Positions 17,378 through 25,782 of a stretch of 64,000 nucleotides of DNA are shown here, piece after piece; the first letter of the stretch is position 1; each line of letters opens with the position of its first letter. The stretch lies in assembly GCA_963811265.1 (NCBI GenBank), contig CAWEQS010000025.1, forward strand, positions 1-64,000. The letters are read 5' to 3'. The stretch is from JAOUJD01 sp963811265 (GTDB lineage: Bacteria; Pseudomonadota; Gammaproteobacteria; Burkholderiales; Burkholderiaceae_F). The notes under the pieces were generated by a model. It made no database searches. It was given only the letters and a program-made list of their open reading frames with translations, and was not told where the DNA came from. A program made the translations under genes and the position numbers.

Positions 17378-17698
17378 ATGGAACGTATCCGCAAGGGCGA
17401 CGAAGTCGTCGTCATCGCAGGCAAGGACAAGGGCAAGCGCGGCACGGTGCTGCGCCGGGTCGATGCCGATCACCTCGTGGTCGAGGGCATCAACGTCGTC
17501 AAGAAGCACGTGCGGCCGAACCCGATGAAGGGCGTGGCCGGCGGCATCAGCGACAAGACCATGCCGATCCACGAGAGCAACGTGATGCTGTTCAACCCGG
17601 CGACGAGCAAGGGTGACCGCGTCGGCATCAAGCTGGTCGAAGGCAAGAAGATGCGCGTGTTCAAGAGCAATGGCGCCGTCGTCGGCGCAAAGGCGTAA
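17378..17698 (+). CDS. rplX: 50S ribosomal protein L24
   Basis: L24 starts large-subunit assembly. It has 106 residues, with the KOW motif GDEVVVIAGKDKGKRGTVLR at the N-terminus. It lies nine bases after rplN. Confidence 0.97.
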   Translation: MERIRKGDEVVVIAGKDKGKRGTVLRRVDADHLVVEGINVVKKHVRPNPMKGVAGGISDKTMPIHESNVMLFNPATSKGDRVGIKLVEGKKMRVFKSNGAVVGAKA

Positions 17699-17710
17699 GG
17701 GGGAGCTGGC

Positions 17711-18250
17711 ATGGCGCGTTTCCAGACCCAGTACCGCGAGAAGGTCGTGCCGGACCTGATGAAGCAGTTCGGCTACAAGACCGTGATGCAGGTCCCGCGG
17801 ATCACGAAGATCACGCTGAACATGGGCGTCGGCGAAGCGGTCAACGACAAGAAGAACATCGACATGGCCGTCGGCGACCTCGTCAAGATCGCCGGCCAGA
17901 AGCCGGTCGTGACGAAGGCCCGCAAGGCCATCGCCAACTTCAAGATCCGCGAGAACCTGGCCATCGGCACGATGGTCACGCTGCGCGGCGAGCGGATGTA
18001 CGAGTTCCTGGACCGCCTCGTGACGGTGGCGTTCCCGCGCGTGCGCGACTTCCGCGGCGTGTCGGGCCGTGCCTTCGACGGTCGCGGCAACTACAACATC
18101 GGCCTGAAGGAACAGATCATCTTTCCGGAGATCGAGTACGACAAGATCGACAAGCTCCGGGGAATGAACATCAGCATCACGACCACCGCGAAGACGGACG
18201 AGGAAGCCAAGGCGCTTCTCGGTGCCTTCCGGTTCCCGTTCCGTAATTGA
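17711..18250 (+). CDS. rplE: 50S ribosomal protein L5
   Basis: L5 binds 5S rRNA and touches P-site tRNA. It has 179 residues, the expected length. VPRITKITLNMGVGEA and DFRGVSGRAFDGRGNYN are family signatures. A GGGGGAG ribosome-binding site precedes the ATG. Confidence 0.98.
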   Translation: MARFQTQYREKVVPDLMKQFGYKTVMQVPRITKITLNMGVGEAVNDKKNIDMAVGDLVKIAGQKPVVTKARKAIANFKIRENLAIGTMVTLRGERMYEFLDRLVTVAFPRVRDFRGVSGRAFDGRGNYNIGLKEQIIFPEIEYDKIDKLRGMNISITTTAKTDEEAKALLGAFRFPFRN

Positions 18251-18272
18251 GCACGGTGTCCTAGAGGGATAC

Positions 18273-18578
18273 ATGGCAAAACTTTCGCTTAAGAACCGCG
18301 AAGCCAAGCGCGAAGCGACCGTCAAGAAGTACGCGGCCAGGCGCGCCGAGCTGAAGGCGATCATCGACGACCAGACCCGCTCGATGGACGAGCGCATGGA
18401 CGCGATGAAGCGCCTGCAGGCACTGCCGCGCAATGCCAGCCCCAGCCGGCTGCGCAATCGCTGCGACATCACCGGCCGTCCGCGCGGCACGTTCCGCAAG
18501 TTCGGCCTGGCGCGGACCAAGATCCGCGAAGCCGCGATGCGGGGCGACATCCCGGGCCTGATCAAGGCCAGCTGGTAA
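18273..18578 (+). CDS. rpsN: 30S ribosomal protein S14 (zinc-independent type)
   Basis: S14 is in the small-subunit head. The ATG at 18273 follows AGAGGGAT and gives 101 residues (MAKLSLKNREAKREATVKK). This is the long form without the CxxC zinc knuckle, as in most proteobacteria. The conserved RNRCDITGRPRGTFRKFGL is present. Confidence 0.97.
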   Translation: MAKLSLKNREAKREATVKKYAARRAELKAIIDDQTRSMDERMDAMKRLQALPRNASPSRLRNRCDITGRPRGTFRKFGLARTKIREAAMRGDIPGLIKASW

Positions 18579-18594
18579 GCGAGGAGATCGAACG

Positions 18595-18990
18595 ATGAGC
18601 ATGAGTGATCCCATCGCCGACATGCTGACCCGTATTCGGAACGCCCAGGGCGTCGAGAAGACCGAGGTCGTGATGCCGGCATCGAAGCTGAAGGTGGCCA
18701 TCGCCGGCGTCCTCAAGGACGAGGGCTACATCGATGGCTTCGAGGTCAACCCGAACGACGGCAAGCCGCAACTGCGGATCGGCCTGAAGTACTACGCGGG
18801 CCGTCCGGTGATCGAGCGCCTCGAGCGCGTGTCCCGGCCGGGCCTTCGCATCTACAAGAGCCGCAACGACCTGCCCGAAGTGATGAACGGGCTCGGCGTG
18901 GCGATCGTGTCGACTTCACGCGGCGTGATGACGGATCGCAAGGCCCGCACCCAGGGTGTGGGCGGCGAAGTCATCTGCTACGTGGCGTAA
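18595..18990 (+). CDS. rpsH: 30S ribosomal protein S8
   Basis: S8 binds 16S rRNA and is the repressor of the spc operon in E. coli. It has 131 residues from MSMSDPIADMLTRIRN, matching the E. coli start MSMQDP. A second ATG two codons later is possible. The C-terminal STSRGVMTDRKARTQGVGGE block is conserved. Confidence 0.97.
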   Translation: MSMSDPIADMLTRIRNAQGVEKTEVVMPASKLKVAIAGVLKDEGYIDGFEVNPNDGKPQLRIGLKYYAGRPVIERLERVSRPGLRIYKSRNDLPEVMNGLGVAIVSTSRGVMTDRKARTQGVGGEVICYVA

Positions 18991-19011
18991 CCGGACACGG
19001 CGGAGAGAAAC

Positions 19012-19545
19012 ATGTCTCGAATTGCACGAGTACCGGTCGAGGTCGCGAAGGGTGTCGACATCCAGATCGCGGCCGACAAGATCACGGTGAAGGGCCCGCT
19101 GGGCACGCTCACGCAGGCGATGACGCCGCGCGTCGCGATCGCGGTCGCCGACGGCCAGGTCACGTTCGCGGCGGCAGACGAGTCGCGCGAGGCCAAGGCG
19201 ATGAGCGGCACGATGCGCGCGCTGGTCGCGGGCATGGTGACGGGCGTGTCGAAGGGCTTCGAAAAGCGCCTGGCGCTGGTCGGCGTCGGCTATCGCGCGC
19301 AGGCCCAGGGCGACAAGCTCAACCTGTCGCTCGGCTTCTCGCACCCGGTGGTGCACGAGATGCCGGCCGGCGTGAAGTGCGAAACGCCCACGCAGACGGA
19401 GATCGTCATCAAGGGCGCCGACAAGCAGAAGGTCGGCCAGGTTGCGGCGGAAGTCCGCGGCTACAAGCCGCCCGAGCCGTACAAGGGCAAGGGCGTGCGG
19501 TATGTCGGCGAGACGGTCGTCATCAAAGAGACCAAGAAGAAGTAG
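19012..19545 (+). CDS. rplF: 50S ribosomal protein L6
   Basis: L6 lies near the factor-binding site. It has 177 residues, the standard size, starting MSRIARVPVEVAKGV and ending with the conserved PEPYKGKGVRYVGE region. A GGAGAGAA ribosome-binding site precedes the ATG. Confidence 0.98.
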   Translation: MSRIARVPVEVAKGVDIQIAADKITVKGPLGTLTQAMTPRVAIAVADGQVTFAAADESREAKAMSGTMRALVAGMVTGVSKGFEKRLALVGVGYRAQAQGDKLNLSLGFSHPVVHEMPAGVKCETPTQTEIVIKGADKQKVGQVAAEVRGYKPPEPYKGKGVRYVGETVVIKETKKK

Positions 19546-19563
19546 CGGGGCGAGGCACAGACC

Positions 19564-19932
19564 ATGATCGACAAGAAAGCATCCCGACTCCGCCGCGCGC
19601 GCGCCACGCGTGCGCGCATTTCGCTGCAGAAGGTGAACCGGCTGACGGTGACCCGCACGAACCTGCACATCTACGCCAGCGTGATTTCGGCCGATGGCAG
19701 CAAGGTGCTCGCGAGCGCGTCCACCATCGAGGCCGAAGTGCGCAACCAGCTCGCGTCCGTGAAGGGCAAGGGCGGGAACGCGAATGCCGCGAAGCTCATT
19801 GGCGAGCGCATCGCGAAGAAAGCCCAGGCAGCGGGCGTCGAACAGGTGGCGTTCGACCGCGCCGGATTCCGTTATCACGGCCGCGTCAAGGCGCTGGCCG
19901 ACGCCGCGCGTGAAGCCGGCCTGAAGTTCTAA
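19564..19932 (+). CDS. rplR: 50S ribosomal protein L18
   Basis: L18 binds 5S rRNA. It has 122 residues, slightly longer than the 117 of E. coli, with the C-terminal FDRAGFRYHGRVKALADAAR typical of the family. Confidence 0.97.
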   Translation: MIDKKASRLRRARATRARISLQKVNRLTVTRTNLHIYASVISADGSKVLASASTIEAEVRNQLASVKGKGGNANAAKLIGERIAKKAQAAGVEQVAFDRAGFRYHGRVKALADAAREAGLKF

Positions 19933-19941
19933 GGGGCAGAG

Positions 19942-20463
19942 ATGGCGAGAGTTCAACCGAAGGGCATGCCGCAGAACGAGCGCGACGACGGCCTCAAGGA
20001 AAAGATGATTGCGGTCAACCGCGTCACCAAGGTGGTGAAGGGCGGCCGCATCCTCGGTTTCGCGGCGCTGACCGTCGTCGGCGACGGCGATGGCCGCATC
20101 GGCATGGGCAAGGGCAAGGCGCGTGAAGTGCCGGTCGCCGTGCAGAAGGCGATGGAGGCCGCGCGCCGCGGCATGGAGCGCATCCCGCTGAAGAACGGGA
20201 CCGTGCACCACACGGTCGAGGGCAAGCACGGCGCCTCCAAGGTGCTGCTGGCCCCGGCGGCGGACGGGACCGGCGTGATTGCCGGCGGGCCGATGCGCGC
20301 CGTGTTCGACGTGATGGGCGTGCGCAACATCGTGGCGAAATCGCACGGGTCGACCAACCCGTACAACCTGGTGCGCGCGACGCTGAACGCGCTGGCGCAG
20401 TTGCGCACCCCGGCCGAGATTGCCGCCAAGCGCGGCAAGGCCATCGAGGACATCGTGGGCTGA
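19942..20463 (+). CDS. rpsE: 30S ribosomal protein S5
   Basis: S5 affects translational accuracy. It has 173 residues. The dsRNA-binding-like N-terminal domain includes KVVKGGRILGFAALTVVGDG, and the loop in which E. coli spectinomycin-resistance changes map is intact. Confidence 0.97.
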   Translation: MARVQPKGMPQNERDDGLKEKMIAVNRVTKVVKGGRILGFAALTVVGDGDGRIGMGKGKAREVPVAVQKAMEAARRGMERIPLKNGTVHHTVEGKHGASKVLLAPAADGTGVIAGGPMRAVFDVMGVRNIVAKSHGSTNPYNLVRATLNALAQLRTPAEIAAKRGKAIEDIVG

Positions 20464-20479
20464 TGCCCAGGGACTGGCA

Positions 20480-20659
20480 ATGGCGAACAAGACGCTGAAA
20501 GTGACGCTGGTGAAGAGCCCGATCTCGGCGAAGGCCGCGCATCAGGCCACCGTGAAGGGCCTTGGCCTGAAGCGCATGCACCAGACCCGCGAGCTGGAAG
20601 ACACCCCGGCGGTCCGCGGCATGATCAACGCAGTCAGGCACCTCGTGAAGGTCGCGTGA
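20480..20659 (+). CDS. rpmD: 50S ribosomal protein L30
   Basis: L30 is a small large-subunit protein. The ATG at 20480 gives 59 residues (MANKTLKVTLVKSPISAK), matching the family's length. It sits in the expected spc position between S5 and L15. Confidence 0.97.
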   Translation: MANKTLKVTLVKSPISAKAAHQATVKGLGLKRMHQTRELEDTPAVRGMINAVRHLVKVA

Positions 20660-20678
20660 CGCACGCAAGGACAACACC

Positions 20679-21236
20679 ATGCGCCTGAACAACCTCAAAC
20701 CCGCCGCCGGCAGCAAGAGCGCGAACCACCGCGTGGGTCGCGGCATCGGCTCCGGCTGGGGCAAGACCGCGGGCCGCGGCCACAAGGGCCAGAAGTCCCG
20801 CGCCGGCGGCTTCCACAAGGTCGGCTTCGAGGGTGGCCAGATGCCGCTGCATCGCCGCCTGCCGAAGCGCGGCTTCACGTCGCTCACGCGCCGCTACGTC
20901 GACGTCGTGCGCCTGTCCGACCTGCAGAGGCTTGCGATCGACGAGATCGACCTGATGGTGCTGAAGCAGGCCGGGGTCGTGTCGGCGCTTGCGCTGGACG
21001 CGCGCGTGATCAAGTCGGGCGAGCTGTCCCGCAAGGTCAGCGTGCGCGGCATCGGCGTGACCAAGGGCGCGCGCGCGGCGATCGAGGCCGCGGGCGGCGC
21101 GGTGGCCGAGCCGGTGGCGATACCGGACACCCCGAAGAAGACGGCGGCGAAGAAGGCCATCGCGGACAAGGCGGCTGCGGTCAAGGCGGCGGCGAACAAG
21201 CCGGCGGCGGCCAGCGCTCCCTCGAAGAAGAAGTGA
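20679..21236 (+). CDS. rplO: 50S ribosomal protein L15 with Ala/Lys-rich tail
   Basis: L15 is a late assembly protein. The N-terminal part MRLNNLKPAAGSKSANHRVG and the glycine-rich GRGHKGQKSRAGG are typical. The protein is 185 residues against 144 in E. coli. Residues from about 148 form a tail of Ala, Lys and Pro. The extension probably adds positive charge for rRNA contact. Confidence 0.97.
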   Translation: MRLNNLKPAAGSKSANHRVGRGIGSGWGKTAGRGHKGQKSRAGGFHKVGFEGGQMPLHRRLPKRGFTSLTRRYVDVVRLSDLQRLAIDEIDLMVLKQAGVVSALALDARVIKSGELSRKVSVRGIGVTKGARAAIEAAGGAVAEPVAIPDTPKKTAAKKAIADKAAAVKAAANKPAAASAPSKKK

Positions 21237-21267
21237 TCGGCTCCACCTGACATAACCAGGAACCCGC

Positions 21268-22603
21268 GTGGCGACCAGCCTTCCCAACACGCTCGGCAAG
21301 ACCGGAAAGTACGGCGACCTGAAACGACGCCTGATGTTCCTGGTGCTGGCGCTCGTCGTCTACCGGGTCGGAACCCACATCCCCGTGCCGGGCATCGACC
21401 CCGACCAGCTGCGCCAGCTGTTCAACAGCCAGCAGGGCGGGATCCTGGGGCTGTTCAACATGTTCTCCGGCGGCGCGCTGTCGCGCTTCTCCGTGTTCGC
21501 GCTCGGGATCATGCCGTACATCTCGGCGTCGATCATCATGCAGATGCTGACCTACGTGATGCCCTCGCTCGAGGCGCTGCGCAAGGAAGGCGAGTCCGGC
21601 CGCCGCAAGATCACGCAGTACACGCGCTACGGCACGCTGGGCCTCGCGATCTTCCAGGCGATCGGCATTTCCGTGGCGCTCGAGTCCCAGCAGGGCCTCG
21701 TGCTCGATCCCGGCCTGATGTTCCGCTTCGTCTGCGTGGTATCTCTGGTCACCGGCACGATGTTCCTGATGTGGCTGGGCGAGCAGATCACCGAACGCGG
21801 GCTCGGCAACGGCATCTCGATCCTGATCTTCGCCGGCATCGTCGCCGGCCTGCCGACGGCCATCGGCGGCCTGTTCGAGCTGGTGCGCACCGGCGGCATC
21901 GCGCCGCTGGCGGCGATCTTCATCATCGCGCTCGTCATCCTGGTGACGGCGTTCGTCGTGTTCGTCGAGCGCGGCCAGCGCAAGATCACGGTGAACTACG
22001 CCAAGCGCCAGGTCGGGAACAAGATCTACGGCGGCCAGAGCTCGTTCCTGCCGCTGAAGCTAAACATGTCCGGCGTGATCCCGCCGATCTTCGCGTCGTC
22101 GCTGATCCTGTTCCCGGCCACGCTGGCGAGCTGGTTCACCACGGGTGACGCCACGCGCTGGATCCGCGACCTCGCCGCGGCGTTGTCGCCCGGCCAGCCG
22201 CTGTACATGTTCCTGTACGCCGTCGCTGATCATCTTCTTCTGCTTCTTCTACACGGCGCTCGTGTTCAACAGCAAGGAGACGGCGGACAACCTGAAGAAG
22301 AGCGGCGCTTTCGTTCCGGGGATCCGGCCGGGCGAGCAGACCGGCCGCTACATCGACCGCATCCTGATGCGGCTGACCCTGGCCGGCGCGATCTACATCA
22401 CGTTCGTTTGCCTCGTTCCCGAGTTCCTGAACAAGCGGTACTCGGTGCCGTTCTACTTCGGCGGAACGTCCCTGCTGATCGTCGTCGTCGTGACAATGGA
22501 CTTCATGTCCCAGGTGCAGGCGTACCTGATGACGCACCAGTACGAGTCGCTGCTGAAGAAGGCGAATTTCAAGGGCTTCGGCCCCGGCCAGTTGCCGCGC
22601 TGA
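21268..22603 (+). CDS. secY: Preprotein translocase subunit SecY (one-base frameshift in the sequence)
   Basis: SecY is the membrane channel of the Sec translocon, with ten helices. The first reading frame (GTG at 21268, MATSLPNTLGKTGKYGDLKR) carries helices 1-7 up to GQPLYMFLYAVA. The rest (IIFFCFFYTALVFNS through FKGFGPGQLPR) continues in the next frame and stops at 22603. Removing one base near 22228 (the G in GCTGATC) restores 444 residues, the normal size and sequence. Since secY is essential, a sequence error is most likely. Uncorrected, the first frame runs on through infA and mimics a SecY-IF1 fusion. Confidence 0.93.
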
Positions 22604-22611
22604 TCGAGGAC

Positions 22612-22830
22612 ATGGCGAAGGACGACGCAATCCAGATGCAAGGGGAGATTCTCGAGAATCTCCCGAATGCCACGTTCCGGGTGAAGCTGGAGAACGGGCA
22701 CGTGGTGCTGGGACATATCTCCGGGAAGATGCGGATGCACTACATCCGGATCCTGCCGGGTGACAAGGTGACTGTGGAACTGACGCCTTACGACCTGTCG
22801 CGGGCGCGCATTGTGTTCCGCGCGAAGTAG
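22612..22830 (+). CDS. infA: Translation initiation factor IF-1
   Basis: IF-1 is a 72-residue OB-fold protein that binds the A site during initiation. The ATG at 22612 follows a GAGGAC ribosome-binding site and gives MAKDDAIQMQGEILENLPN, with the conserved RVKLENGHVVLGHISGKMR. It lies eight bases after secY, in the usual secY-infA-rpmJ order. Confidence 0.97.
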   Translation: MAKDDAIQMQGEILENLPNATFRVKLENGHVVLGHISGKMRMHYIRILPGDKVTVELTPYDLSRARIVFRAK

Positions 22831-22848
22831 CGCGGATTGGAGAACAAG

Positions 22849-22962
22849 ATGAAAGTGATGGCTTCCGTCAAGAAGATGTGCCGCAAGTGCAAGGTCATCA
22901 AGCGCAAGCGCGTTGTCCGCGTGATCTGCACGGATCCGCGTCACAAGCAGCGCCAGGGCTAA
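22849..22962 (+). CDS. rpmJ: 50S ribosomal protein L36
   Basis: This 37-residue gene begins MKVMASVKKMCRKCKVIKRK. It keeps all four zinc ligands of the C+ type (C11, C14, C27 and H32). A GGAGAACA ribosome-binding site precedes the ATG. It ends the spc group, 20 bp before rpsM. Confidence 0.95.
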   Translation: MKVMASVKKMCRKCKVIKRKRVVRVICTDPRHKQRQG

Positions 22963-22982
22963 GCGGACAACGAGGACTCAGA

Positions 22983-23354
22983 ATGGCTCGTATTGCTGGT
23001 ATCAACATCCCGCCGCATCAGCACGCGGAGATCGGCCTGACGGCGATCTACGGCATCGGCCGCGCCCGCGCGCGGGCGATCCTCGAGGCCGCTGCGGTTC
23101 CCTTCGACAAGAAGGTCAAGGAACTGAACGACGCCGAGGTCGAGCGCATCCGCGAGGAAGTGGCCCGCGTCACGGTGGAAGGCGACCTGCGCCGCGAAAC
23201 GCAGCTGTCGATCAAGCGATTGATCGACCTCGGCACTTACCGCGGCGTGCGGCATCGCCGCGGCCTGCCGGTGCGCGGCCAGCGCACGCGCACGAACGCG
23301 CGCACGCGCAAGGGCCCGCGCAAGGCCGGCGTGTCGCTGAAGAAAGGAACGTAA
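22983..23354 (+). CDS. rpsM: 30S ribosomal protein S13
   Basis: S13 is in the small-subunit head and contacts P-site tRNA. The ATG at 22983 gives 123 residues starting MARIAGINIPPHQHAEIGLT. The basic RGQRTRTNARTRKGPRKA tail is conserved. It opens the alpha cluster. Confidence 0.97.
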   Translation: MARIAGINIPPHQHAEIGLTAIYGIGRARARAILEAAAVPFDKKVKELNDAEVERIREEVARVTVEGDLRRETQLSIKRLIDLGTYRGVRHRRGLPVRGQRTRTNARTRKGPRKAGVSLKKGT

Positions 23355-23357
23355 TCC

Positions 23358-23771
23358 ATGGCGAAGAATCCTTCTCCGCAGCAGATCGCCGCGCAGCAGC
23401 GCGCGCGCAAGAAGATCAAGAAGGTCGTGTCGGACGGCATCGCGCACGTGCACGCGTCGTTCAACAACACGATCATCACGATCACCGACCGCCAGGGCAA
23501 CGCGCTCTCGTGGGCGAGTTCCGGCGGCGCCGGCTTCAAGGGCTCGCGCAAGTCGACCCCGTTCGCCGCGCAGGTGGCCGCTGAGACGGCGGGACGCGCC
23601 GCGCAGGAGCACGGCATCAAGAACGTCGAAGTGCGCATCACGGGCCCGGGCCCCGGCCGCGAGTCGTCGGTGCGCGCGCTGAACGCTATCGGCATCCGCG
23701 TGCTGTCGATCCAGGACATCACGCCGGTCCCGCACAACGGCGTGCGTCCGCCGAAGAAGCGCCGGGTCTAG
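23358..23771 (+). CDS. rpsK: 30S ribosomal protein S11
   Basis: S11 forms part of the platform. It has 137 residues, with HASFNNTIITITDRQGNALS and the C-terminal VPHNGVRPPKKRRV. It starts three bases after the rpsM stop. Confidence 0.97.
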   Translation: MAKNPSPQQIAAQQRARKKIKKVVSDGIAHVHASFNNTIITITDRQGNALSWASSGGAGFKGSRKSTPFAAQVAAETAGRAAQEHGIKNVEVRITGPGPGRESSVRALNAIGIRVLSIQDITPVPHNGVRPPKKRRV

Positions 23772-23777
23772 ACGCGG

Positions 23778-23807
23778 CGGGCAAAAGTGAAAACCTACTT
23801 TTGCCCG
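23778..23807 (+). promoter_or_regulatory. First of three stem-loops between rpsK and rpsD
   Basis: An 11-bp perfect stem (arms CGGGCAAAAGT and ACTTTTGCCCG) encloses the 8-base loop GAAAACCT. It begins seven bases after the rpsK stop. Confidence 0.75.
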
Positions 23808-23817
23808 ATCTGATGTG

Positions 23818-23851
23818 AAAAAGTTCGCTGGCAGAGCCGGTCGAACTTTTT
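23818..23851 (+). promoter_or_regulatory. Second stem-loop between rpsK and rpsD, terminator-like
   Basis: Outer arms AAAAAGTTCG and CGAACTTTTT pair perfectly. The inside extends with CTGGC against GCCGG around an AGA loop, leaving one bulged T, for a stem of about 15 bp. The 3' arm ends in five Ts, so it could act as an attenuator or partial terminator ahead of rpsD-rpoA-rplQ. Confidence 0.75.
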
Positions 23852-23860
23852 GAAGGTAAG

Positions 23861-23874
23861 GGCAGGCAACTGCC
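23861..23874 (+). promoter_or_regulatory. Third stem-loop before rpsD, with a GNRA tetraloop
   Basis: GGCAG and CTGCC enclose GCAA, a GNRA-type tetraloop, 66 bases before the rpsD start. GNRA loops often make tertiary contacts, so the three hairpins may form one folded leader, possibly for feedback by S4. That role is inferred only from location. Confidence 0.5.
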
Positions 23875-23939
23875 AGAGCGTCGCGGTCCGAGGACCCCGA
23901 CTTAATGCGGCCCAGCCGCAGGATGAAAAGGAAAAGCAC

Positions 23940-24563
23940 GTGGCACGCTATACAGGACCCAAACTCAAGCTCTCGCGCCGCGAGGGCACCGACCTCTTCC
24001 TGAAGAGCTCGCGCCGCGCCTTCGACTCGAAGGCCAAGGCGGACAGCAAGCCCGGCCAGCACGGCCGCATTTCGGGTGCGCGGCAGTCGGACTACGGCAC
24101 GCAGTTGCGCGAGAAGCAGAAGCTGAAGCGCATGTACGGCATCCTCGAGCGCCAGTTCCGCCGCTACTACCAGGAAGCCGCTCGCCGCAAGGGCAACACC
24201 GGCGAGCACCTGCTGATGCTGCTGGAATCGCGCCTGGACAACGTCGTGTACCGCATGGGCTTCGGCTCGACGCGCGCCGAAGCGCGCCAGCTGGTGGGCC
24301 ATCGCGCGATCGCGTTGAATGGCGAGACCGCCGGAATCCCGTCGATGCTGGTCAAGGCCGGCGATGTGATCACCGTGCGCGAGAAGGCCAGGAAGCAGGG
24401 ACGCATCCAGGAGGCGCTCTCGCTGGCCGAGCAGAGCGGCTTCCCGTCGTGGGTCGAAGTCGACCCGAAGAAGCTGGAAGGCAAGTTCAAGGGCACCCCG
24501 GACCGCCAGGAGATCGCCCAGGACGTCAACGAGTCGCTCGTCGTCGAGTTGTACTCGCGCTAA
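23940..24563 (+). CDS. rpsD: 30S ribosomal protein S4
   Basis: S4 is a primary 16S rRNA-binding protein and the alpha operon repressor in E. coli. I chose the GTG at 23940 (ARYTGPKLKLSRREG follows) because it has an AAAAGGAAAA ribosome-binding site and gives 207 residues, the family length. An open frame extends 30 codons upstream without similarity to S4. The zinc cysteines of the other S4 type are absent. The S4 RNA-binding domain spans about residues 97-160. Confidence 0.97.
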   Translation: MARYTGPKLKLSRREGTDLFLKSSRRAFDSKAKADSKPGQHGRISGARQSDYGTQLREKQKLKRMYGILERQFRRYYQEAARRKGNTGEHLLMLLESRLDNVVYRMGFGSTRAEARQLVGHRAIALNGETAGIPSMLVKAGDVITVREKARKQGRIQEALSLAEQSGFPSWVEVDPKKLEGKFKGTPDRQEIAQDVNESLVVELYSR

Positions 24564-24577
24564 GAACTCGGGATGGA

Positions 24578-24638
24578 CGCCGGCCCCGCTGCGCGGGTCC
24601 GGCGACGGAAGTGGTTCGGGCGCCCACTTTCGTCTTTT
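24578..24638 (+). promoter_or_regulatory. Two adjacent stem-loops between rpsD and rpoA
   Basis: The first (24578-24604) pairs CGCCGG with CCGGCG. The second (24604-24634) pairs GACGGAAGTGG with CCACTTTCGTC (one G-U) and is followed by TTTT, so it resembles an intrinsic terminator. Both are in the 134-bp gap before rpoA and could lower read-through into rpoA. Confidence 0.55.
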
Positions 24639-24697
24639 CCCAGCCCTAACCATCAGCCTTATCGGCGTAACGAGCCGAGGGTATTGAAGGGAACGAA

Positions 24698-25681
24698 ATG
24701 ACAAGCACTGCACTGCTCAAGCCGCGGGCGATCGAAGTCGAAGCGATCGGCCCGAATGCCGCCATCGTCACGATGGAACCGTTCGAGCGCGGCTACGGGC
24801 ACACGCTCGGCAACGCGCTGCGCCGGATCCTGTTGTCCTCGATGGTGGGCTACGCCCCGACCGAGGCCCAGATCACGGGCGTCGTTCACGAGTACTCGAC
24901 GCTCGACGGCGTGCGCGAAGACGTCGTCGACATCCTGCTGAACCTCAAGGGCGTCGTCTTCAAGCTGCACAACCGCGATGAAGTCACGCTGCGCCTGGCC
25001 AAGGAAGGCGAGGGCGTGGTGACCGCAGGCGACATCGAGCTGCCGCACGACGTCGAGATCGTCAACCCCGAGCACGTCGTCGCCCACCTGTCGGGCGGCG
25101 GCCGCCTCGAAATGCAGTTGCGCGTCGAGAAGGGCCGCGGCTATGTGCCGGGCAACGTCCGCGCGTTCCGCGACGACCACTCGAAGACGATCGGCCGCAT
25201 CGTGATGGACGCCTCGTTCTCGCCGGTCAGGCGCGTTTCCTACGCGGTCGAAGCCGCGCGGGTCGAGCAGCGCACCGACCTCGACAAGCTCGTGATGACG
25301 ATCGAGACCAACGGCGCGATCACTCCCGAGGAGGCGGTCCGCTCGTCGGCTCGCATCCTGATGGACCAGCTGCAGGTGTTCGGCGCCCTGGAAGGCATGG
25401 CGGAATCGTCGTCGACGCCGTCGTCGCGTTCGCCGCAGGTCGATCCGATCCTGCTGCGCCCGGTCGACGACCTCGAGCTCACCGTCCGCTCGGCCAACTG
25501 CCTGAAAGCCGAGAACATCTATTACATCGGCGACCTGATCCAGCGCACCGAGAACGAACTGCTGAAGACGCCGAACCTGGGCCGCAAGTCGCTCAACGAG
25601 ATCAAGGAAGTGCTGGCTGCGCGTGGCCTTACCCTCGGGATGAAACTCGAAAACTGGCCGCCTGCGGGAATGGAGAAGTAG
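24698..25681 (+). CDS. rpoA: RNA polymerase subunit alpha
   Basis: The alpha subunit nucleates RNA polymerase assembly and contacts activators. It has 327 residues. The N-terminal domain (about 1-232) includes ERGYGHTLGNALRRILLSSM. A Ser/Pro linker (about 235-248) leads to the C-terminal domain with NLGRKSLNEIKEVL. It sits between rpsD and rplQ as usual. Confidence 0.98.
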   Translation: MTSTALLKPRAIEVEAIGPNAAIVTMEPFERGYGHTLGNALRRILLSSMVGYAPTEAQITGVVHEYSTLDGVREDVVDILLNLKGVVFKLHNRDEVTLRLAKEGEGVVTAGDIELPHDVEIVNPEHVVAHLSGGGRLEMQLRVEKGRGYVPGNVRAFRDDHSKTIGRIVMDASFSPVRRVSYAVEAARVEQRTDLDKLVMTIETNGAITPEEAVRSSARILMDQLQVFGALEGMAESSSTPSSRSPQVDPILLRPVDDLELTVRSANCLKAENIYYIGDLIQRTENELLKTPNLGRKSLNEIKEVLAARGLTLGMKLENWPPAGMEK

Positions 25682-25690
25682 GAAGAACGG

Positions 25691-25716
25691 GGGCGGGCCG
25701 GAGATCCGGCCTGCCC
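25691..25716 (+). other. Stem-loop between rpoA and rplQ
   Basis: GGGCGGGCCGG pairs with CCGGCCTGCCC (one G-U) around an AGAT loop, nine bases after rpoA. There is no T run, so it is probably an mRNA stability or processing element rather than a terminator. Confidence 0.5.
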
Positions 25717-25782
25717 GCTCACTGACCGAACCGCCCCGCGTGGGATAGAAGAGTCGGCAACCAAGACTGAAAGGAAGAACGA

